A stretch of DNA of 64,000 nt, taken from positions 310,169 to 374,168 of the forward strand of contig VXAI01000474.1 in assembly GCA_013399305.1 (NCBI GenBank), given 5' to 3'. Under the pieces are notes generated by a model. The model made no database searches, was not told where the DNA came from, and saw nothing but the letters and a program-made list of their open reading frames with translations. The DNA comes from Rostratula benghalensis. Taxonomy: Eukaryota; Chordata; Aves; Charadriiformes; Rostratulidae. Numbering within the stretch: position 1 is the first letter of the stretch; the number at the start of each line of letters is the position of its first letter. Of this stretch, positions 1-18,190 are shown piece after piece. A program made the translations under genes and the position numbers.

Positions 1-74
1 AGGAGAGGAGAGGAGAGGAGAGGAGAGGAGAGGAGAGGAGAGGAGAGGAGAGGAGAGGAGAGGAGAGGAGAGGA
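1..74. repeat. (AGGAG)n pentanucleotide microsatellite
   Basis: About 15 uninterrupted copies of AGGAG begin at the first base, so the array is cut by the window edge and its full length is unknown. It lies in the ZAP70 intron roughly 150 bp upstream of the exon at 221. The tract is purely purine on this strand. Confidence 0.97.
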
Positions 75-220
75 AGAAACAGTTGAGTCCCTGTCTGCCA
101 TAAATCTGAGAGAAATCATTACCATAACCCACACAAGTTGACTGCAAACCAAACCAAAACAGGTTATTTTCTCCTCTCAACAATCCTTTTTTTTCTTTTT
201 TCTTCCAATTCCTTTCCCAG

Positions 221-5934
<5,714 letters not shown>

Positions 5935-6710
5935 GTTTCCCCCCTCTGCTCCTGAACGCACACCCTTCCTGCATGGGACCTGGAAAGACTGAATTTTTTC
6001 TTGAATCCTTAAACACCAGTTTTGTTTCTCAAGTAGTTCTGGAACAAAGAACCTGGGAGACAACGCTCTCAGAGCAGGCAAGGGTGCTCAGCTGTGTCTC
6101 CAAACAGCTGGCTGTGATTTCCATCTCCAGCCTGACCCAGCACAGGACAGTACAGACAGTATTATACTTCCTTCTTACCCACTTCCAAAACTATCCCAGG
6201 ACCTCAGAGCTTGACATATACAGGGTTAACTAAGGATGAACTGTGTTGGCTCTGGCAGGCTCAGATTTTTTCAGATCCCTTAAAAAATTATTTCACTGGA
6301 AACCATCAAGTACACATTTCTGGTGAGGCTGGCATGGGGTGTGACACAGGACAGGGAGCTATCACATCCCCTTCCCCTCGGCTTAGGGCAAGAAGTAGCT
6401 GCTGTCTGGTCCGGTCTCAGGAGAGATGGGGAGCAGCAGGAGGGTAGAGCTGCACAGTACCACCACTTTGTCCTCCTGTGCCACCACTTTGTCCTCCAGG
6501 CAGCCTGCATTCATCCCAGAGCATGGGGTACAGCCCACCCCTGCATTGGCACAGCCCTCCAAGCTGGTTATTGCTCCCAAAACAACCAACCTTCCAGGAC
6601 CCACTCCTGGATGCCACCTGGCCCCTCTGGGCTACTGATGTGAACATTTTGCTTTTCAAGCCTGAAAATTGGTCACCCTGTAAATAAACTATTCTGTATT
6701 TTTTTAACAT
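5935..6710 (+). other. ZAP70: ZAP70 3'UTR with polyadenylation signal
   Basis: About 775 bp of non-coding sequence between the stop and a canonical AATAAA at 6683-6688, followed by T-rich sequence suitable for cleavage near 6705. It contains a two-copy 21-bp tandem repeat (6460-6498, CCACCACTTTGTCCTCC core). The cleavage point is inferred. Confidence 0.8.
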
Positions 6711-9525
6711 ACCTGTGACTCAGACCATTGAACTATCATAAATATTTGCAACAGCTCCAAGCTGCCAAGATAATAATTGTAATTTCTCTCCATTAGGCCA
6801 GGGTTCCCTTCCTTGATGCTCTCCATAGCCCTGCTGCGAGGCCAACCTGGTCACCCTTGGGCTGGTTTCCCTGCAGAGCTGGAACTTTCTGGCAGCTACA
6901 GGCTTATAAAGCCCACTGGGGAAACCCCCCCGTTTGAGGCTTGTACTGGTCCACCCTTACCCCCCCTCGGATGCAGTGGATTGCCCATACTGGGGTGTGT
7001 GTGTGTGTGTGTGGTCTGCACTGGTGCAGAGAAGCAGAGTGGTTGTGAAGGCTGGGGAAGTGGGGGGAGCAGAAGATCAGAGCCCCAAGATACAGTGAAT
7101 AGAAAAGCTTATCTTTCACCATCATCTAATACCCCGAAGAGGTAAAAAGCAACTACAGCCCAGGCCAGCACATCACCCTTCTCTGAAACCATAATGGGAG
7201 GTGGGTTTGGTCTGCAGATAAGGGTTCCTGGGAAGCATTCAGGTATAAGTACCCTTAACAGCCTGTTTAAGAGCTCACAGAACCGATGAAAAACAAGTGT
7301 TCTCTCCTTGTTTAGACTGCAGACTCTGGAGATACCAACTATTTAAGCACCAGAGAATTTTCTCTCTCAATCCCATGTGTTCTTGAGCAATATGGATGTA
7401 TTAACCCTACCAGTAAAGGGGAAAATAGACGTATAAGAGGAGAAAGTAGCTTGTTCCTTTTTGTTCAGTGAGTTAGTGGCAGAGACAGGGAAAAAAAAAA
7501 ATCTCCTGTGTCATGTTTTCCTCCCAGAGAAAGCAGATATTTTGCTGGAAAAGAGCAGGTTTAATGTGCTTTCTGCTTGAAACCCACTGCCAAAACATTT
7601 TGTTTGGATTTTTCCTTCGAAACAAACCCATTTTCTGGTTTGAAATGATTTGTCACATTAAATTTTCATCTAACTGATTCTGGGATTTTTTTCAAGTGAA
7701 GAAGGAAAGTACCAGAGAAGTCATAACCCCAGAGGAGCTTCTGGTGTACTTGGAGACAGTTTGAAGGGAGCTTGTGTGTACACCCCCCGACAGAGAGAAT
7801 GGAAATCCCTGGAGATCATGCTACAAGAGTAGTGGGCAGGGGCTTCTGCTCTGGAAAGCATCTGGGCTGTGGATATTGTTCTGGCTTTTCCAAGAGCATC
7901 GCAAAATGTTGGGAGTTGATGGGGGGGGCAGTTGGGAGGTGTGAGACAACCAGGAGCTGAAGTCAGAGGACTCTGTGACTCATGCATTTTTGGCATGTGC
8001 ACAGTCTCACTGTCACCCCCAGGGAAATTTCCTTCAGCTTCAGGCACTGCCTCCCTCCTGGGCATCTCCAGGCTGCAACCACAGAAGGGGCTCAACCCCC
8101 TCACTAAGACACAGTTCCGGGTCCCACAGCGCAATAGCTCTGCAGAACAGGGCAAACTCCCTTCTTCCCTGTCCCCAGCGTGGAGATATTCAGCTCTGTC
8201 CTCTCTCCTTGCTCACTGCTGGCATGTCCAAGTGTTGAAACACTTTGCTGGACCTTTCAATCCTTGTGCTGACTGGTCCCAGAGGCAAGCAGGAGGTGTG
8301 ACACTGGTGAGATTAAAGGCACAGGCTGTAGTGAGCACAGACTCCGTGCTCTATGGATGCTTCTGCTCTCCTGTAAAATTCCTCAAGTCCTCTCTTTTCT
8401 TCCTGACCCCTCCCTCTCTCCACTCACCCCATTTCCCTCTGTTTCACCTGAATCTTTAAAGCTCTTCTGATTCTTGCACTCTCCATCTTGCAAGGGTAAA
8501 GATGAACTTCATCTTCTAACCAGGCACCCGCATTGATAATGTGAGGCGTGATAAAGTATGGGTAATCGTGTCCGATCAACACTATGTAACACTCCATCAT
8601 ATCACCAGTGCAGATCTATCTCATTCCAACCTATCTTATCACCAACAAGCCTATCTTATCACCAGTACATGCCCATTTATCAATTGCACTGCCACATCAC
8701 ACGCACATACTGACCTCTTTATCTCTTTCAGCTATCTAGGCATTTTTAGTTTGTTCAACAGCACAGCAGCTACGTGACTACCACAGCTCTGTGCTCACTG
8801 ACCTTTGTGTCATACCCCAAAGTCAGTTGCTGAACTAATGCAAAAGCGTATTTTCAAAGCTAGCATGGGATATTTTCCCCTTTTTCCTCAAGAAGTGCTG
8901 CCTGGGATGTTCCTCGGGGCATGGCTCAGCGCTGCCAGGGGGCTCCTGCCCTGCTGCTGGGTTCTCCTCTCTCCCATAAGCAGTGAAGCTGCTGGGTTTT
9001 AGCTGTTTTCTGGGCCTTTGGTATTTCTCTGTAGCAAAGAAGGCAGAATTAGAAGCACTATAGGCAGAGAAAAGGGACCAGCCACAGAGAAAAGCACTGG
9101 ATGCTCCACAGCAACTGTGTCCATGCAGCCCTTCCTGAGATGAGCTACTGTGGGACTTAGACCTGCCGGGGTCTGGGGAAAAAGCATTTTCAAGATCTCT
9201 GTCCCACTGGATGGCTCCAGCTCTCGGCCAACTCAGAGACACATGTCTGGGAACCACGACATCACACAATGCTTTGGTCCTGCCCTGGTAAAAGACACCT
9301 CAAAATCACAAACTTCTTCATAAAAGTCAGGGGAATCTACACTGTCCCCTTCTCTCTCCATGACAGAAGATCAGCTCATTTTTAATTACAGCAGAGGAAA
9401 GTGAGACAAGGGAAGGATATAGTTTGTCAGTGGTTGCACAGGTGCCTGGAAGAAAAGCCCCATTCACCTTTGCCTGTTTTCATACTTTCATCTCCAGATG
9501 ATGTCTTCTTTGTATGTTCAAAGGC
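6711..9525. other. Intergenic, no gene recognised
   Basis: Holds a short (GT)n run at 6995-7012, a poly-A run near 7491 and a two-copy 20-bp tandem repeat at 8631-8665 (CTATCTTATCACCA core). Open frames are short, overlap on both strands and match nothing I know. Confidence 0.6.
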
Positions 9526-9725
9526 CTTCATGGTTCAGAGAAGCTGAAAGAGAAATTTTTTACCCTGAAAGGGTTATTAAGCTTTGGAGTGGGCTGCCCA
9601 GGGCAGTGTCTGAGGGATTCCTGGAGGGATTTAAAAGATGGGTTGACAGAGTGCCTAGAGACATGGTTTAGTGATGGGTTTTATCAGGGTCAGGTTGATG
9701 GTTGGACTGGATGCTTTTAAATGTC
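9525..9725 (+). mobile_element. CR1 LINE 3' fragment, older subfamily
   Basis: The run of TTTTTTACCCTGAAAGGGTT, then GGGCTGCCCAGGG, GGAGGGATTTAAAAGATG and GGTTGGACTGGATG follows the 3' untranslated end of CR1. The tail stops at a degraded GTCCCC and lacks the terminal octamer repeat. It is more diverged than the other + strand copies. Confidence 0.85.
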
Positions 9726-12700
9726 CCCTATGACAGAAGGGACGAATGCACCAGGGAACATACTGTAGGTGGCAGTTGGAAGCAGACAGGGTAAAACTAA
9801 AAAAAAAAAAAGTAAAAAAATCACCTCCCTTTGCTTCATTTCCAGAGCTTTCTCTGAATGGAACAGACACCACCTTCTGCTGCATAAAACATCGCCTACT
9901 GACAACTGTAAGAACACTAATTCTGCATTGAATGGCAAAATAGAGCATGGAGAATTTTAGTGGGATGAGAAATTGTGATGAAAGAATCAAAAGAGACTTT
10001 TAAAATAAAATATATCCAACTCTGGGAGTCAGAGAGTGTCTGGTCACAGAGCTGCCCCTGTGCAGGGAGAGCTGTGAAACCAGTACCTAACTGGTGTCTT
10101 GGCCTCTGAGAGCAAGTCACCTGGGAAAGCTTGTAGCCACAGAGCCAGAAAGTCCGGGGACATGAAGGCAGATGGGCAAATTGGCAGGAAGGCAGGCTGG
10201 CCCATCAGCCAGCCTGGCCAAGGCTTGCTTTGTTTCCGCTGAAACCTTTGACAGAATCAAAACCTTTCCACGGAACATTTCGATTCAGTCTAATCAGCAC
10301 TTTCGGATGGAAAACTCTTCTGTAGGAAAATTTCCATCCAACTCAAGTCATTTACTCCCGGGGCAAATGAGTGTAATGTGGGTGTAAAGCAGAGAGGCAG
10401 CAGTTGCCACATCCTTTGACATGATGTAAATAGGGATGTGGTGTAGCAGGTGATGGAGAACCCCAGTCCTACAGGGTCAGTGCATTCTGTAGAAGCTTAA
10501 ACTCATTTTGGCCACGCATCAGTGAATTTTGGGAAACGGCCTGGAACAACAGTCAGTCAAGAGCCTTGGACCTAGAGGGAATAGGAAATCCTGTGTAGGC
10601 ACAGAGAAGTACGTGGACATAATCTCTGCTTCTAAGGTATCTCTCTGCCTGTTTTGTTCCCCGGAGCAATCCTGTCCAGAAATACAGATTCAGTGTTTTC
10701 CCGACACACAGCAGTGCTTTACAGAAACCCAGAATGCCTAATCCTCTGTGCCTTTGCCTCATTGCTCCACGGCAATGCCCCACTCGTCTGCAGTTTTAAC
10801 ACAGCCTGTTCTACTGCAACAAATCTCACAGAAAGTACGAGTTCTATTTGCTACTGGCAAGAGCAAAAAGTACCTCCATGGGAATGCAGGCTCTGATACC
10901 CAGGCTGAGAAGCAGCATCACTGCTTTCTCTTCTAACAGGAAAGACTAATAAGGAAAATAGCTTAACTAATGATTTAAAGCAAGGTCACAAGTGCAGTCC
11001 TTTATCAACTCTGACACCAGGATTAAGTGTAATATTTGCAACGGTTTGGTTACGTGATGCTTTTCACCGGCCTGTGAACAAATGTGAACATGACTGCATT
11101 GCGAAAAGGCTTCACAAACCAGGACATTTCAGTATTGTATTACACAGATGCTACTGCAAAAGTGATAAAGTGATATTTTTTGCACCCACACAAGCCATAT
11201 CTTCACAAAAAAAAAGCCCCAAACAAACAACCCCTCAAGATCTTTGTGGTAATAAATAAAAGAATTACCAAATACTCTGTCTTGCTCTGGCCATTTTGAT
11301 AGAAAATTTAACAAGCATATAATCAAAGACTTCAACAAAGCAAATTAAAAGTACCAATATGGAAAAAAATTGCAAAGATTAGTGAAAGATAAACCATATC
11401 ATACAATCAGTGGAAAAGGGGAAAGCGGATGTTTTGTGTTTTCCTGCTTCAACTGATATGAACAGAAACAAGGATGGAAAAAGTGTTTTATGGACCGTAA
11501 ATGGGTTAAAAAATAGAGACAGGAAGACAGCTATCGAATCGTGCAGTAGTTCACCCAGCACAGCATCCATCTTCCCAAATGTAAAATGCAGCAAAGAATC
11601 AGTGAAGAGAAAGTAACGGTACAGAAGCCCAAGTCTTGATAGTTAAAGCTGCCTGTTTTAACACCTCCAGTGCTGTTTTGACATATTCAGAAAAGTCACA
11701 AATAAACTTACAGTGGGAGGAGCTGCAACAATACAGCAGAGTTGCTGCAGGGTCAGAGAAGTTACAAAATAGGAGCAGAAGTAATTACATGGGCTCAGAT
11801 ACAGAAAGTGGAAGGTAAGGAAGTCTTTCTGTGATGTGAAAAACTCAGAACAAGCCACTCTCAGGGTGGAACTTGGCAAAGGGCAGTCAAGACACGTGCA
11901 CAGTGAAAATTTCAGATTACATTCTGAGGTAAGTGTGAGCTATAGGAACCACGCTTTAAAGGTGGTATTCAATTCCATGTTGCTGCCTTCAATTCTTTGT
12001 TTCATGTAAAATCATCTATTTTGTCTCCCTTAATGAGACTATAGAAATGAATAAAAATCTCCCCTCTAGGTTTTCTTCATTGGGTTTTCTAAAATAATTA
12101 CCCTACTTTTGATTGTACCTTCCCTTAATCAAGAACTCCTGCACTTTTCCCTATGATTTCACCAGGGATTTCTGACCTGACTTCTGTGTGTGCTGGCAGT
12201 AGAGCAGGCAAAGGCCGTGCTCCCCTAAGGGACATAATTTTCCTCCTGTACCTCATCTGCTTTGCTCTCCTCCAGGCAGGGGTCAGAGCCCAGAAGAGGA
12301 TGGAGAAGGCCAACTTGACAAGATGGAAACGGGAGCTCAGGCTGATGGAGAAGGACACAGCTTCCACAGCTCTCCCTCTGTCACCGGGACCAGGATGCTG
12401 CAGAACAGTCACAGACTCTAGAACACCCATGTAAAGGAAAACAGATTTCAGAGGTAGAGTTCTAATGAAGAGGGAATTAAGTGATGGGAATTTGTGGACA
12501 TCATTCTTCCCAGCGAGTCAGTGGAAGGAGGATGTAAATGTTGCCCATGAACAGATTCCAAAGGACAATATGACGTACAGTCAGAACAAATCTAACCTTC
12601 ATTTTCCCTTTATGCACTTTGGTTTTGACCTTTCAAACCGCAGAATCACATCTCTGTGCCACTTCATGCAGGTGCAGAAATTGTCAGGCATGTTTATGCC

Positions 12701-15700
12701 CTGGCAGGCACCTACATACACATGAACACAAGGACACTGGTGTGCAGGGTGCGTTTTCATGTACACAGTAACAAAGATGCTATTTTTCTTTGCACTGTTT
12801 ATAAATTAGCTATTATCTACCCAAAGTGGAAACCTCCCAGTCCTTTCAACCTCAAAACTACAGCAGATACAGACTCCTGGGCTCTCAAAACTACAGCAGA
12901 TACAGACTCCTGGGCTCTCCTTGGTGTCTGACACTTAATATTTAGGAGAAAACCTATTTGTTTCCCCACACATACTCTTTTCTTCCTCACCCTGTTTGTA
13001 TTTTAAGACCCTATTCACTTTATTACACTCCATGGAATGATTAGTAAACTGCCCTGATGCAAGAAATAAGTATTTATTTCCTGTTTATTGCTATGCTGCA
13101 CGGAACAGGGCAACATATTTCGAATACAATCATTGGTGATGTAGCTGGAAAATACATAAGAAGGTAAAGTCAGCTGCTTAGCATTTTAAAAAAATTCACT
13201 AAATGATATAAATCTCAGTTCAGAAGTGGACAAATGCTGGCACTTATGAACATACATTGGGGATATTCGTGAGGTCACCCCCTGTGCTGAAGGAGCAGTC
13301 AGAGCTCCAGGCTCAGGTCCCCACTCTCGAGTTAGCTCAAATTCTTGAGCAAATCTTAATTCTTTTTTTTTTCCTGCAAGCAGAAGCAGAATTTGGCCCC
13401 TGTGTCGTAGCACTAATATCCCAGCAATGTAGAAAAATAATCAAGAATTTTGATTGGCTATTTGAATGAGAAGTACAGGAAACACTAAGTTAACCACGGA
13501 GAGATATCACTCATTGGAAATAGTATTTATATTATTTTAACTTAAAAATTCACACATTAAGCATAAAAAAATCCCCTTACCCACCTGAACATCAGGCTAT
13601 GGGAGCTGTGTTTCTCAAGGAACACAAGGAGGACCATATACTTACTGTTTCTACGCTATTGGTTTTATTTTTATTGCAGTTTTTATGCATCTAAATACGC
13701 AAGACAGCAGGTAGAGATTCTGGGAAATCGGGTAGATCACACACTAGTAAGCCAGGAACTAAGTCAAATGGAGACTAACTCGCTTGATTTAGATCACATA
13801 ATGCATCGAAACTGCTCCTTGGCAGGTTTATGCCTTCCCCACAGAGCATCCTTTCTCCCCTAAAGGTGTCTGACTGGGACTGCTCAGGGCCAGCTTTCTC
13901 TGGGTTACCTCCTACACAGACGGGGACAGTCTCCCCACCAGCGATGCTCTCAGCCACAAACACAGGGAAAAGGTTGGCAGAACAGCTCTCCACCCACACT
14001 CGCAAGTTTTCTTTGCTGAGAACAACAGCAACAACAACAAACATTTATGAATTTCATTTTTGGCAGCTGGCTTCCTTTGAAAATCTGGCCTTTGCTATTA
14101 GAGAGGAGGGGAAGTCAAAGACTGGTTTACTCTGCACTTTTTAAAATCCTGGTACGTGACCTTGAATAACTACTTCCTCCATCTGTCGTTCTTTCCCTGC
14201 CCCTTTTTTGTAGTCTCATTTGGGCAGTTTTGAAGGGCTGTTTTCCCACACGTCTAGAGCTCCTACAGTGAATGCCTGCTTTAATTCTCCCCTAGTAAGA
14301 AGTTTCAAAATACTGATGTTTGAATGTTTGATAATAAATCAGACTGCCTGGCTTCAGATCTTTGACCATTCTCTATGCAACTGTGGTTCTTATTTTCACT
14401 GGCCATGAAGCACGCAATGAAATTCCTGCTCCACGTCACCACGAGCACAAACTTCAGTGTCAGCACAGAAATGCAGATTTACGTAGATGGGTTGCTGTAA
14501 TTTCATGCTTTGACTTCAAGGGGAGAATTGCAGAACCATAAATGAAACTTCAGGCCTCGGCTCCCACATCAAGAGGATCTTAAAGCATCTGTTCCTTTAC
14601 ACATCTGCCCTTCAGCAGGTTTTCGAGAAGGTGACTCTATCTCAGTAGACATGGCAGGAGCAGATTCTCAGTTCAGCCTCAGGTCACTAATGAAGCACAG
14701 AGTAATGAGTGCATTTCTGCTGAGCAGAAAGCGTGGTTCTGTGTCTGTGAAAGCCAAGAAGGTGAGGACAGGGTGGAAGAAGAGTTTCCTAAGAAAATAC
14801 AAAGGGGAAGAACGCAATCTTTCTTGGGTTTGACACACAGCCCTCATGTGAAGCAGCTACAGCTCCTCTCCCTCTAGTTTGTGAGCTTCATTCTTTTCTC
14901 TCCAAGTCCCTCTCTGCCGGGAAATGGTGAGGAGGACTCTTTGGGTGTCCTGTGGGTATGAATAACCCAGTGAAAAATCCTCCCTCTGCTCTGCCTCACT
15001 CCAAGAGCTGCCGGCTGCAGTCAGAAAACCGCATGCCCCCTATTTCATCTCAAGTTGTTTGAACGGCATCGTCCTTTAGCCTAGCGACACAACGGTGAAA
15101 TGCCTGCACAGCCTGCTCCCAGAGTGACAGCGCTGACACTACAGATGTTAGAGTGTTTTAATACCAGAAGCTCCTGCCAACTATTAAACAATGGCTCAGA
15201 CATGACAGAAGGGACTGAGGAGCTTTCCAGCCCCTCAGGCCAACTACTTCCCAGGGATTAATCCTGCCAAAATATTTGATGAACACGCAGACTGCAGCGG
15301 TAGAAGCAAAATCCATCCCAATGCCAAAACCTGCTAAGACCAGAGTGGTGAGAACCCATCTAAGTGTTACCATCCTTGCAGTTCTAATCTCAACCTCCCT
15401 CCATCTTTCCTCAGTTCTGGCTCAGTTCCCTTATCTCACGCGGCAGCAAGCTCCAGAGCTTACTCTTATGTGAAGGCTTTTACTTCATTTAAGCTAAAAT
15501 ATGTAGTGTCTCATTCCTAAGGCCCTGCAGCAATTGGCAGAACAGGATGGGGAGCTGTAGACAGGGTTTATTCTTCTCGGTAGGTGGGTGTATGACTGCT
15601 GAAGGCAGCTATGCCCTAAAAATGCTGTTGTGACCCTTTTTTCTCCTTTTTTTTTTTATCTCTTTGCTGCCAGCATGGAAGTAATTCCTCTCAAAGTCAG

Positions 15701-16070
15701 CAAATTGTCTGTCCAGATATAGCCCAGCTGAGCTGGAATGAAGGTGATGGCAGGGCAGTGATTTGTTTGCTGGGGTTCAGGGGAAGAGTGTGAAGAAGCC
15801 AGAAGGGAGGGAAGGCCATGGCCTCGAGTGCAAAGGAGGAACACTGTGGTTGCTCGTGTGGGTACATGGGTGAGGTGAGGTTTTGAAGATGAGGTTCAGA
15901 TACAGCATCTCACCAGGAAAGGTGAGACCTGACGTGACATTTGCAGGTTTCCTGCTATTCTGGTAACAGCCCTAAGTGTGCTCAGCTCTACCTTGAGGTA
16001 GTAAGAGAAACAGAGAGGAACTGCCCAGCTGGGAGCCACAAAACAGCACTCAGGGAAGCTGGGCAGATGT
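9726..16070. other. Intergenic, no gene recognised
   Basis: AT-rich sequence without recognisable exons. It contains a perfect two-copy 33-bp tandem duplication at 12851-12916 and several A- or T-runs. The open frames at 12153 and 13830 match no family I recognise. Confidence 0.6.
12851..12916. repeat. 33-bp tandem duplication, two copies
   Basis: The unit beginning CTCAAAACTACAGCAGATAC at 12851 recurs at 12884 with no mismatch seen. The exact identity points to a recent slippage or duplication event. Confidence 0.95.
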
Positions 16071-16072
16071 TG

Positions 16073-16625
16073 TCACAGAATCATGGAATCAGGGAATTGT
16101 CAGAGCTGAAGGGACCTCTACAGCTGATCCAGTCCCACCCCCCTGCTAAAGCAGGGTTCTCCAGAGCACATACCTCAGGGCTGCATCCAGGTGGGACTTG
16201 AAGGTCTCCAGAGAAGTGGACTCCACACCCTCCCTGGGCAGCCTCTGCCAGGGCTCTGCCACCCTCACCACAAACAACTTCCTCCTCATGTTGAGATGGA
16301 ACTTCCCATGTTCCAGCTTGTGCCCATTGCCCCTCTTCCTGTCACTGGGAACCACTGAGAAGAGTCCAGCTCCATCCTCCTTCAACCCACCCTTTAGGTA
16401 CTTATGAGCATGAAGAAGGTCTCCCCTCAGCCTTCTCTTCTCCAGGCTGAATAATCCCAGCTCTCTCAGCCTTTCCTCATCAGGGAGATGCTCCAGTCCC
16501 TCCATCGTCTTTGCTGACCTACGCTGGACTCTTTCCAGTAGTTCCCAGTCTCTCTTGAACTGAAGAGCCCAGCACTGGATGCAGGATTCCAGTTGTGGCC
16601 TCACCAGTGCAGAGAAAAGTCCAGC
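16073..16625 (-). mobile_element. CR1 LINE, about 550 bp, minus orientation
   Basis: Reads in reverse as a CR1 3' end from GGACTTTTCTCTGCACTGG to a tail of TCCCTGATTCCATGATTCTG. The longest minus-strand frame (16146-16604) carries the CR1 ORF2 C-terminal signature [20 protein letters not shown]. The frame is open for about 150 codons but has lost the rest of ORF2 through 5' truncation. Confidence 0.95.
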
Positions 16626-17566
16626 AGTCCCATGACTATGTACTTAGAGCTGTTTATAATTTCCCTGTTCCTGGCAATGATTTTGACAACAGAAAAACAG
16701 AGAGAAAAAATTGGCTTTTTTTGAGAAGTTTTTCTTTGCAACCTTTGAAGGCATCCTTAAAAGTACATGTCTGAATAGTCAAAAACTGCTTGGGGATCTC
16801 TTGGCTGCAATGATTTGATTATCCAAGCTGAAAACTGGTGGAGAGAGGGAGATGAAATAAGAGAAATTTGGTATTTGCTGCAGAAAACTTCTACTTGATG
16901 AAAATGTTCATTTCTGTGGAAAGCATGGTTTGAATAAAGCATTTCTCATGTTCTTTTTCAGGCTTTCAGTGCACAGCAGATTGTGACAGAGGAGCTATAG
17001 GATGAAATTACCTGATCTCTGAAAAGCTGAAATGTAGGCAACCAGCTAGAAAAATGCTGCCTGCTTTTACAACCTGACATGCTGGGCTAATCCCTGTTCA
17101 CTATGCATTCCCTTAATTTTTTTTTTTTTAATTGCTATCTCTTTTCATAACTAACAATCCACCTTAAAATATGTAGCATTTTGACTCTTAACTTCTAGGT
17201 ATATTTATTTCAGGATCTCATTTCTTCACAGCTTAAAAAAAAAAAAGAGGTCTTATAAAATCAACATTTTCTGAGGGAATATTTCTGTCTTGCCCGACAA
17301 AAAACCCCAACCCCACAGCATTATTTCCCAGTGGAAAAAATGAAGCAAGTTATTTTACTCTGAGCATGGTTAAAATTAATATTATTTGGTCGGTGAAGCC
17401 TGACTGAAGTACTAATTTTCAGTTCCACTCTGCTTTGAACTGCATCCGCATGCAGCGGCCACTGCTCATTAATAAATCCTGGTGCAGATGCCTCATGCCC
17501 TCCTTCTTTTCTTGGCATGGCTCCCTGATGGCTGGCAGTCGTGTCCTCATGGTGTTTTTTGGCTGG

Positions 17567-17640
17567 ACCACCACACCACACCACACCACACCACACCACA
17601 CCACACCACACCACACCACACCACACCACACCACACCACA
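17567..17640. repeat. (CCACA)n pentanucleotide array, 14 perfect units
   Basis: Fourteen exact CCACA units occupy 17571-17640. The array directly precedes a CR1 insertion. Translated frames give only His/Thr/Pro repeats. Confidence 0.97.
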
Positions 17641-17644
17641 TTGC

Positions 17645-18190
17645 ACAATGAGGGACAAAGCCAGCTGAGGAACCCAGCCCATACCCAGTGTCCGGTTCTG
17701 GGCCCCTCAGCTCCAGAAGGACAGGGAACTGCTGGAGAGAGTCCAGGGCAGGGCTACAAAGATGATGGAGGGAGGGGAGCATCTCTCACACCAGGAAAGG
17801 CTGAGGGAGCTGGGTCTCTTGAGCTTGGAGAAGAGGAGACTGAGGGGTGACCTCCTGAATGTTTCTAAATCTGGAAAGGGTGAGTGTCAGGAGGATGGAG
17901 CCAGGCTCTTCTCAAGGACAGGCAATGACAGGACAAGGGGCAATGGGTGCAAGCTGGAACAGAGGAGGTTCCACTGAAATAGGAGGAAAAACTTCTTCCT
18001 GGTGAGGGTGAGGGAACACTGGCAGGGGCTGCCCAGAGAGGTGGTGGAGTCTCCTTCTCTGGAGACATTCAAACCCCTCCTGGACACGTTCCTGTGTGAC
18101 CTGCTCTGGATGTTCCTGCTCTGGCAGGGGGATTGGACTGGAGGAGCTTTCAAGGTCCCTAACAATCCAATATTCCTTGATTCTGTGGTT
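17645..18190 (+). mobile_element. CR1 LINE, about 545 bp, plus orientation
   Basis: Runs from CTGGGCCCCTCAGCTCCAG through the [18 protein letters not shown] coding signature, the GGTGGTGGAGTCTCCTTC block and a tail of TTGATTCTGTGG. The last 230 bp are very close to the copy at 29.8 kb, so both belong to one young subfamily. It is 5'-truncated against the CCACA array. Confidence 0.95.

Noticed and set aside
11048..11057. A near-match to the NFIL3 D-box (GTTACGTGAT)
   Set aside because: One mismatch to the consensus, isolated in AT-rich intergenic sequence; expected by chance at this window size.
12153..12434. A 93-codon frame with a hydrophobic stretch
   Set aside because: Opposite strand is equally open, no recognised domain, no convincing exon neighbours.
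16146..16604. A 152-codon minus-strand frame as a host gene
   Set aside because: It is the C-terminal ORF2 remnant of a CR1 LINE.
17321..17850. Frames with long His/Thr/Pro or Val/Trp/Cys/Gly repeats
   Set aside because: They are translations of the CCACA microsatellite joined to CR1 sequence.
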